The position numbers were made by a program, and so were the translations under genes. A DNA stretch of 64,000 bases from Apostichopus japonicus. Taxonomy: Eukaryota; Echinodermata; Holothuroidea; Aspidochirotida; Stichopodidae. The DNA is taken from positions 6,052,001-6,116,000 of the forward strand of contig NC_092582.1 in assembly GCF_037975245.1 (NCBI RefSeq). Reading direction: 5' to 3'. Below, piece after piece: positions 59,701 through 64,000 of this stretch. The first letter of the stretch is position 1, and the number at the start of each line of letters is the position of its first letter. Under the pieces are notes generated by a model. The model did not search any database and was not told the origin of the DNA. It worked only from the letters and a program-made list of their open reading frames with translations.

Positions 59701-62700
59701 AAACCAGTGCCCTCACGGTGATAAGCACTGAACCTGAGGTCCTTGGTTCAAATCCCACTCAAGCCAAAAATTTCTTTGCCTTTTGCAAACCTGTCTCAAA
59801 TGTATTGGCCAGTTTTGCATAGTTCATTTACGTGCATAAAAAGAAGAAAAGTAAAAAAAAGAAAAAAGTTTCCATGTTTTCTTATAAGAAGAGCTGAAGC
59901 CTGTCACACTCTTTAGTAAAGCCACTAATTAAGACACTAATTAACATTCTAGCAGGATTAAAAAAATATCATACTGCCTTAAATTATAAACAGAATTGAA
60001 ACAAAAAGTAGCCAAATGTATTTCCATGCTCACATGATGAGAGGCCTGCTGGATCTCTTTGATGGCAGATTTCGAGTCTCTCTTTAAAGGACAGGATATG
60101 ATTACGAAGCCATCAAATTCAAGATCTCTCTCAACTTCCTCTCTCTTCAATTGTCTTATCTGAAACCGAAATAAATGAGAGAAAATAAATGATAGGAAGG
60201 ATGATTGACCAAACTGCGCATCGGCTAAGAAATCATGCGTAGGTGGTTGTATTAAAATACGAGGGTCTCATGTTTTGGTTCTAGCTGGTTCTGGCTCGAA
60301 AATATCCAAAATAAATGTTGAAACAGACCGGAATGAATCATGTTGAAATCATCACAACATGATTGCAAATTCTTTCCTGGTTTACTTACAAGATTATGGA
60401 GAGTGCAATATCTCTCATGAAACACTTTAAATGAAACTCTCTACATAAGGCCTTTTTTATCTAACCGACATAATTATGTATCATACATATTCATTCTTGT
60501 TCAAAGAATAAAAAATTCAAAGAAAGTTATTTGAAAATGAAATCCACTTGTCATACTCCATTTCACAGCTGGTTCTGTTTCTCTGACAAACAAAACTGAA
60601 ACTGATTTTATTTTTGTTTCAAATGCACAAGCCAAAAATAAATAGCACTGATATCACATGTGACTGACACATCAAAGTTCCTTTGCTTATCAATTTTTAT
60701 TTTCTTTCTGATATGAGTTTAGGTTTGTAATCATTTTAAAAAATTGTGCTATATTTTCTTGGTTTTTTAACCTGGCCACTTACAAATACAGGCATTTATA
60801 CAGTTCTGTTAATAAAGTGAGTTATACAATCACTTCGATATCACACCTGAGAAGAGCTGAGATGACCGATCTCTCTGTGGCCCAGGGCCAGGACTCGAGC
60901 GCCTTGGCGAGACATCTCAGAATGGACCGAATCATAATCGTCAGGGACGGAGGTAAACTGTGGGATATGAAAACTCTTCAACATTAAAGGTTGCATTGTT
61001 GAATTTAAAGATCAATTGTATATCTACATCAGCACATTTTTTTAAAGTTTTTTAATTTTTAAAGAAAAGGCAAACCAAAATTCAATCTTTAGCTTATATG
61101 ATAGAGATCGTTATGATGAACCACTCCTCCAAACAGAAAAAAATGATAACAAATAAATCAATAAAATCAATAAAATAAAAAATATATAAATATTGTGCCC
61201 CATTTAGGAGATATTCTAATTGAAAAGTCAGCCATTTTGTTAATTTTGCAACGTCATAGTACCACTTAAATTTGGAGCTGCTAACTTTCCCTTGGAATTT
61301 TTTCTTATTTTCAAGGTAGAATGTTACCAGTGATGACACTGAGCTAAATGCCATCATTGGGACATGTTAATAAGCTCCAATATTTTAGATTTGAAAAGCA
61401 CATCTCCATTACTGAAAGTAAATAGTGTATCAAAATAAAGCAAGTGGTAAGAGTCATATTTAGAATTACTCGAGTCTTCTTCTGTCTTGTGTGTGATATA
61501 AATAGTATATAATATATATATATATATGCAATATATATATAAATTGTGATATCTCAGTTTTAATAGCTGTTTGAGGAGAGATGTTCATGACAGCTTTCCC
61601 TATCACATAGACCAACAGCGATGGTTGGGTTTGCGTCTCTCTTAATTGACGCTTTGGACAATCCGCTCAGCTCCGGTAAAACGACCCGTGATTGTCGTCA
61701 AATAAATAATTTTTTAAGACGTTTCTGGAACCTCAATGAATCCCAAATCCAATGATGGTGAAATAGCACTAACCATCGGTCTGAGCGTTTCGGGGGCTCC
61801 CTTCACGGTCACCATGTAGTTATTCTCCGTCGACCCTGCTTCCTGCATGGAACACACAACTCCCATCCTCTTCAGGGCACTCGCAAAGTGGAATCGTTGA
61901 ACAATCTTCAGAGGTTTACTTTTAATCCTCTTGGGTATGAGGACATCGCCTGTCAAACGTGATTCGGAAACAAACGAAACATGACGTGTTTACATTCAAA
62001 ATTGAGAGGTGGATTTCTTTTCTTCCCCCCCCCCCCACTGTAATATTTCTACCATAGTTATCATTCTTAGTATAGTAGTCTTGTTGTCATTATTACACTA
62101 TTGCTGTTTCACAGACATGTAAATTAGGATATTCTCAAAGTAATGTAACATCAGACAGGATACAACAGACCACAGTTTGTCAGTTCATTGAAGACAAAAA
62201 CAGAAAGAATGAAAGATGAAGTTAATGATGAAGATCTGCATTTTATATTACATAACACTCAAGGGTGATAAGTATTCTGTGCAATATTCACAAATACGGT
62301 ACAAGCATATCCAATAATGTGGAGGGAAAGTGGGCTGGAAAATTCAAAACCCTGACAATCAAAGGTGCATCAGTGGGTGGGTCCATGATGAATGAAATCC
62401 CGACTCCATAGTTTGATATAAATGTCAGACAAAGGGAAGCTCACCTTTAGTTAGCGTCCAGTCAACCGCCACCAGTGTGGCTTTCTCGAGAGGGTCGCCG
62501 ACCAGGGTGTCGTCCAGCTGAACCAAGGAATGGCAAGTAGCGAGAACTTGAACCGTGGAGAGAGGAACTTCATCAATTTTGCTCATCTTCCCAGTACCCC
62601 TGATAAAGAAGGAAAGATCAAGAGATTAGGAAGGACAAGGAAGAATGGATTAAGGGATAAAAGCTTAGGGGAGTCAAGCTCATTAAACTGAAAGCAGTCT

Positions 62701-63345
62701 GTCAATGCCCTAGTTATTCCAAACATTAAGTAAACAGTAATATTGGGGGGGGGGGGCATTCCCTACAAATGAACTTAAATCAGTAAGTTGTGCCAAGAGT
62801 CTTGTGAGAGGTTAAGTTTCAGTAGGCAACATGGTCTCACTGGGTGTATCAAATTGAATGCTTGGCTAGTACACATGGCTAATGACACTTTGTAAGGTAA
62901 ATCATGTTCAAGCATCTTTTACTTCAGATTCTAGACTTCAGTGTTGCATCATAAGATAAGATTCATTCACAACTTACACATTGTCAGTGACAACTAAAGG
63001 CCTTTTGTGGCTATTGAAATATAGTAAACCCACTGCAAGTACAGTGTTATATGCTTTAAACTTTATGCCTTAATTTAATGCCTTAACTTTAATTGTCTTT
63101 TGTGCAAACACCAACCCCTATCATAGCATTCCTATTTGCCACTTTAATAATTAAAACGAACTTATTGTAAATGACACCAACACTCCCGATAAACATAAAG
63201 ATAAAATAACACGGACAGACTTACGGCAAGCCTGCAACGCCCTCCACGACCAGGTTGTCACTGGTCAAGGTACCAGTCTTGTCGAAACAGCAGATATCAA
63301 CTTTACCAGCAAAAGGTATCCTGAATGGTTCAGTGCAATAGACAC
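50794..63345 (-). CDS. ATP13A1: P5A-type ATPase ATP13A1, C-terminal 731 residues in 17 exons (5' part outside the window)
   Basis: ER P5A ATPase (yeast Spf1), which extracts mis-inserted transmembrane helices. Exons in transcript order: 63345-63225, 62599-62445, 61949-61774, 60957-60847, 60159-60034, 59195-59087, 58229-58120, 57715-57623, 57349-57253, 57099-57038, 56364-56155, 56034-55911, 54841-54645, 54040-53898, 53265-53154, 52660-52517, 50901-50794. All are GT-AG with consistent phase. Counting visible residues: [10 protein letters not shown] then the phosphorylation motif DKTGT (Asp 21), nucleotide-binding KGAPE (141), TGD (about 234), and [11 protein letters not shown] (about 351). A basic linker (387-456) follows, then [16 protein letters not shown] and helices M5-M10 (499-731), ending GTSKLKAE. 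These regions align closely with human ATP13A1. The linker exon 56364-56155 is Arg/Lys-rich and looks poorly conserved. Three introns contain notable arrays. Confidence 0.97.
50902..52516 (-). other. Last intron of ATP13A1
   Basis: Donor gtaggt at 52516, acceptor ctgtttacag at 50903-50902. Almost entirely a minisatellite (51135-52516). The remaining ~230 bp before the last exon is unique. Confidence 0.9.
51135..52516 (-). repeat. ~34-bp minisatellite (about 40 copies) carrying the 5' splice site
   Basis: Transcript-sense unit: GAGgtatgttaactatctg, then ttgttaattgcctgt. The first unit is the authentic exon end and donor (GAGgtaggttcactgtctg), so the array starts exactly at the splice site. 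Groups of variant units (cacaatattaacaaaatata, then gggaaataacaacagatag, then agaccacagg) recur together at about 51430, 51842 and 52010, indicating higher-order amplification. Confidence 0.95.
52905..53035. repeat. Short tandem repeat, ~17-19 bp unit, in an ATP13A1 intron
   Basis: Repeats of agcctatatagta-ct between exons 53154-53265 and 52517-52660, about eight copies. Confidence 0.9.
53266..53897 (-). other. ATP13A1 intron with a dispersed repeat fragment
   Basis: At about 53355-53470: cagatccaggattctacac, agtgtgaccctgaggtc-ttgaagg and a poly-C run. These words match the fragments at 2630-2760 and 24722-24990. No intact ends. Confidence 0.5.
54201..54615. mobile_element. Probable short DNA element in an ATP13A1 intron
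   Basis: cagacctcccagc at 54201-54213 and gctgggagatctg at 54603-54615 are inverted repeats (12 of 13). The interior has repeated aaaggtt words. No clear target duplication, so the assignment is tentative. Confidence 0.5.
54842..55910 (-). other. ATP13A1 intron containing the 126-bp array
   Basis: Donor gtgagt at 55910, acceptor ctgttacag at 54843-54842. Most of it is the array at 55010-55905. Confidence 0.9.
55010..55905 (-). repeat. ~126-bp tandem array (63-bp half-units) derived from an exon end and donor region
   Basis: The word gctggcatca recurs at 55061, 55190, 55316, 55442, 55568, 55694 and 55818. A related word (gcttgcatca) lies 63 bp further at 55881, and the authentic exon end (tgatgctatactggcatcgc) falls at the next 63-bp step. 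Units contain copies of the exon's GATGCC...GCATCA, TAGATTCTATA and the donor-side TGAGT/TGAAT-CAGTC-TTGGTGATG. Confidence 0.9.
56365..57037 (-). other. ATP13A1 intron, nothing embedded
   Basis: Donor gtttgt (57037), acceptor ttcatcag. A+T-rich. Confidence 0.8.
58230..59086 (-). other. ATP13A1 intron, nothing embedded
   Basis: Donor gtgagt at 59086, acceptor at 58231. Plus-strand open frames at 58308-58511 and 58900-59157 overlap the intron or the following exon and are not genes. Confidence 0.8.
59424..59540. repeat. ~27-bp tandem repeat, about 5 copies, in an ATP13A1 intron
   Basis: Repeats of gactcatcaatcttaattatct with minor changes. Confidence 0.88.
59695..59770 (+). mobile_element. 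tRNA-like SINE head fragment
   Basis: cctcacggtgataagc (A-box-like) and ggtccttggttcaaatccc (B box) are spaced as in the SINE at 905-1145. No clear SINE body follows. In an ATP13A1 intron. Confidence 0.55.
60160..60846 (-). other. ATP13A1 intron, nothing embedded
   Basis: Donor gtgtga at 60846, acceptor gtttcag. A+T-rich. Confidence 0.8.
60958..61773 (-). other. ATP13A1 intron with a (TA)n microsatellite
   Basis: Donor gttagt at 61773, acceptor ccacag. A TA-rich microsatellite lies at 61505-61540. No other feature. Confidence 0.8.
61950..62444 (-). other. ATP13A1 intron, nothing embedded
   Basis: Donor gtgagc at 62444, acceptor ttgacag. A poly-C run occurs near 62028. Confidence 0.8.
62600..63224 (-). 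other. ATP13A1 intron, nothing embedded
   Basis: Donor gtaagt at 63224, acceptor ctttatcag. A poly-G run occurs near 62745. Confidence 0.8.
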
Positions 63346-64000
63346 CTAAAAACAATGGAATAAAAACTTAAACATTCAATTTTGAAGAGCTAGGGACAAG
63401 GAATGACATAAATGCTGTTTGCATCTGTCAATTCCATCCCAGTGACCAAAAAAACACTTATACGAGATTATCATAAGATAATGGACTCTGAGAAGTGAAC
63501 ATTAACATGTGACTTTAGTTTAGTACAACATTCAGCATCTGAGCTCCGCAGTAACGACTTGAACACTGATATATCAGTTTCTTTTATTACTGCAGGTATT
63601 ATCTGTAAGGTAACAGCACTGACACAATGTGAATACATAAATATGTCTTCAGTATTAGAATGACTCTTGGCCTAAATTCGGAGGAATAATTTATCCCACA
63701 AATTGCATAGCAAACTTCTACACAAAATGGTGAAATTGCTGTACAAGTGCAAAGATGCATAGCAATTTTGTGTATAGGAAACAAAATCTTTGATAATAAT
63801 TTCATATGTGATATGTGATATCCATTAACTTGGCCTTTATGACATTATAACCCTGTCACTACATGTATACTGATATAACATTAATTTATTACTAAACTAA
63901 GCCGATGTAAAGGTGTAGCCCCATCACCATATTAGCACTGATTTATAACTAAACTTGGCCTATGTGAAGGTATAGCCTTGTCACCACATGAACACTGATA
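63346..64000 (-). other. ATP13A1 intron running off the right edge
   Basis: The acceptor tttttag is at 63347-63346. No exon is recognised in the last 650 bases. A duplicated block occurs at about 63870-63930 and 63935-64000 (shared cctatgtgaaggt/ccgatgtaaaggt, then tagcc). Confidence 0.6.

Noticed and set aside
116-64000. CRISPR arrays, operons, prophage or other prokaryotic systems
   Set aside because: The repeats are satellites or minisatellites without unique equal spacers, and all recognisable genes are intron-containing animal genes.

Overview
The window looks like intron-rich animal nuclear DNA. The genes have short exons, GT-AG introns and animal orthologues, and they sit in A+T-rich sequence full of non-autonomous DNA transposons, tRNA-derived SINEs, a 5'-truncated LINE, satellites and long poly-G/poly-C runs. 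Base composition and repeat style suggest a marine deuterostome invertebrate, most likely an echinoderm (a sea cucumber is plausible). That placement is inference.

Four protein-coding genes can be reconstructed exon by exon with consistent splice phases. (1) 116-5614, minus: a CTR/SLC31-type copper transporter of 148 codons. (2) 15755-25179, minus: a second CTR copper transporter, also 148 codons, with the same intron phases and a last coding exon of the same length, so the two are tandem paralogues. (3) 33845-41153, plus: POFUT1, the ER GDP-fucose protein O-fucosyltransferase, complete in seven coding exons (387 aa). (4) 50794-63345, minus: the C-terminal 731 residues of ATP13A1, the ER P5A-type ATPase, in 17 exons; its N-terminal part lies beyond the right edge. 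POFUT1 and ATP13A1 converge tail to tail across about 9.6 kb with no recognised gene.

Layout: 0.1-5.6 kb CTR gene 1, with a SINE, a minisatellite and two hAT elements with perfect 8-bp target duplications. 7.8-10.55 kb is a satellite with a ~1.23-kb higher-order period carrying a tRNA-Pro-like body. 10.6-15.7 kb is unremarkable. 15.7-25.2 kb is CTR gene 2, whose 8-kb second intron holds a hAT-type element (with another hAT nested inside) and a ~400-bp-period satellite rich in nuclear-receptor half-sites. 26.08-28.99 kb is an inverted copy of the first element. 31.5-31.9 kb is another small hAT. 33.8-41.2 kb is POFUT1, 41.2-50.8 kb is intergenic, and 50.8-63.3 kb is ATP13A1.

The most unusual observation is that three intronic tandem arrays, in two adjacent unrelated genes, are in register with an authentic exon boundary. 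An 83-bp array in POFUT1 intron 4 repeats the 3' splice site and start of exon 5. A ~34-bp array in the last ATP13A1 intron repeats the 5' splice site of the preceding exon about 40 times. A ~126-bp array in another ATP13A1 intron repeats the end of the exon and its donor region. This looks like minisatellites seeded from splice junctions. No bacterial, phage or CRISPR-like system is present.
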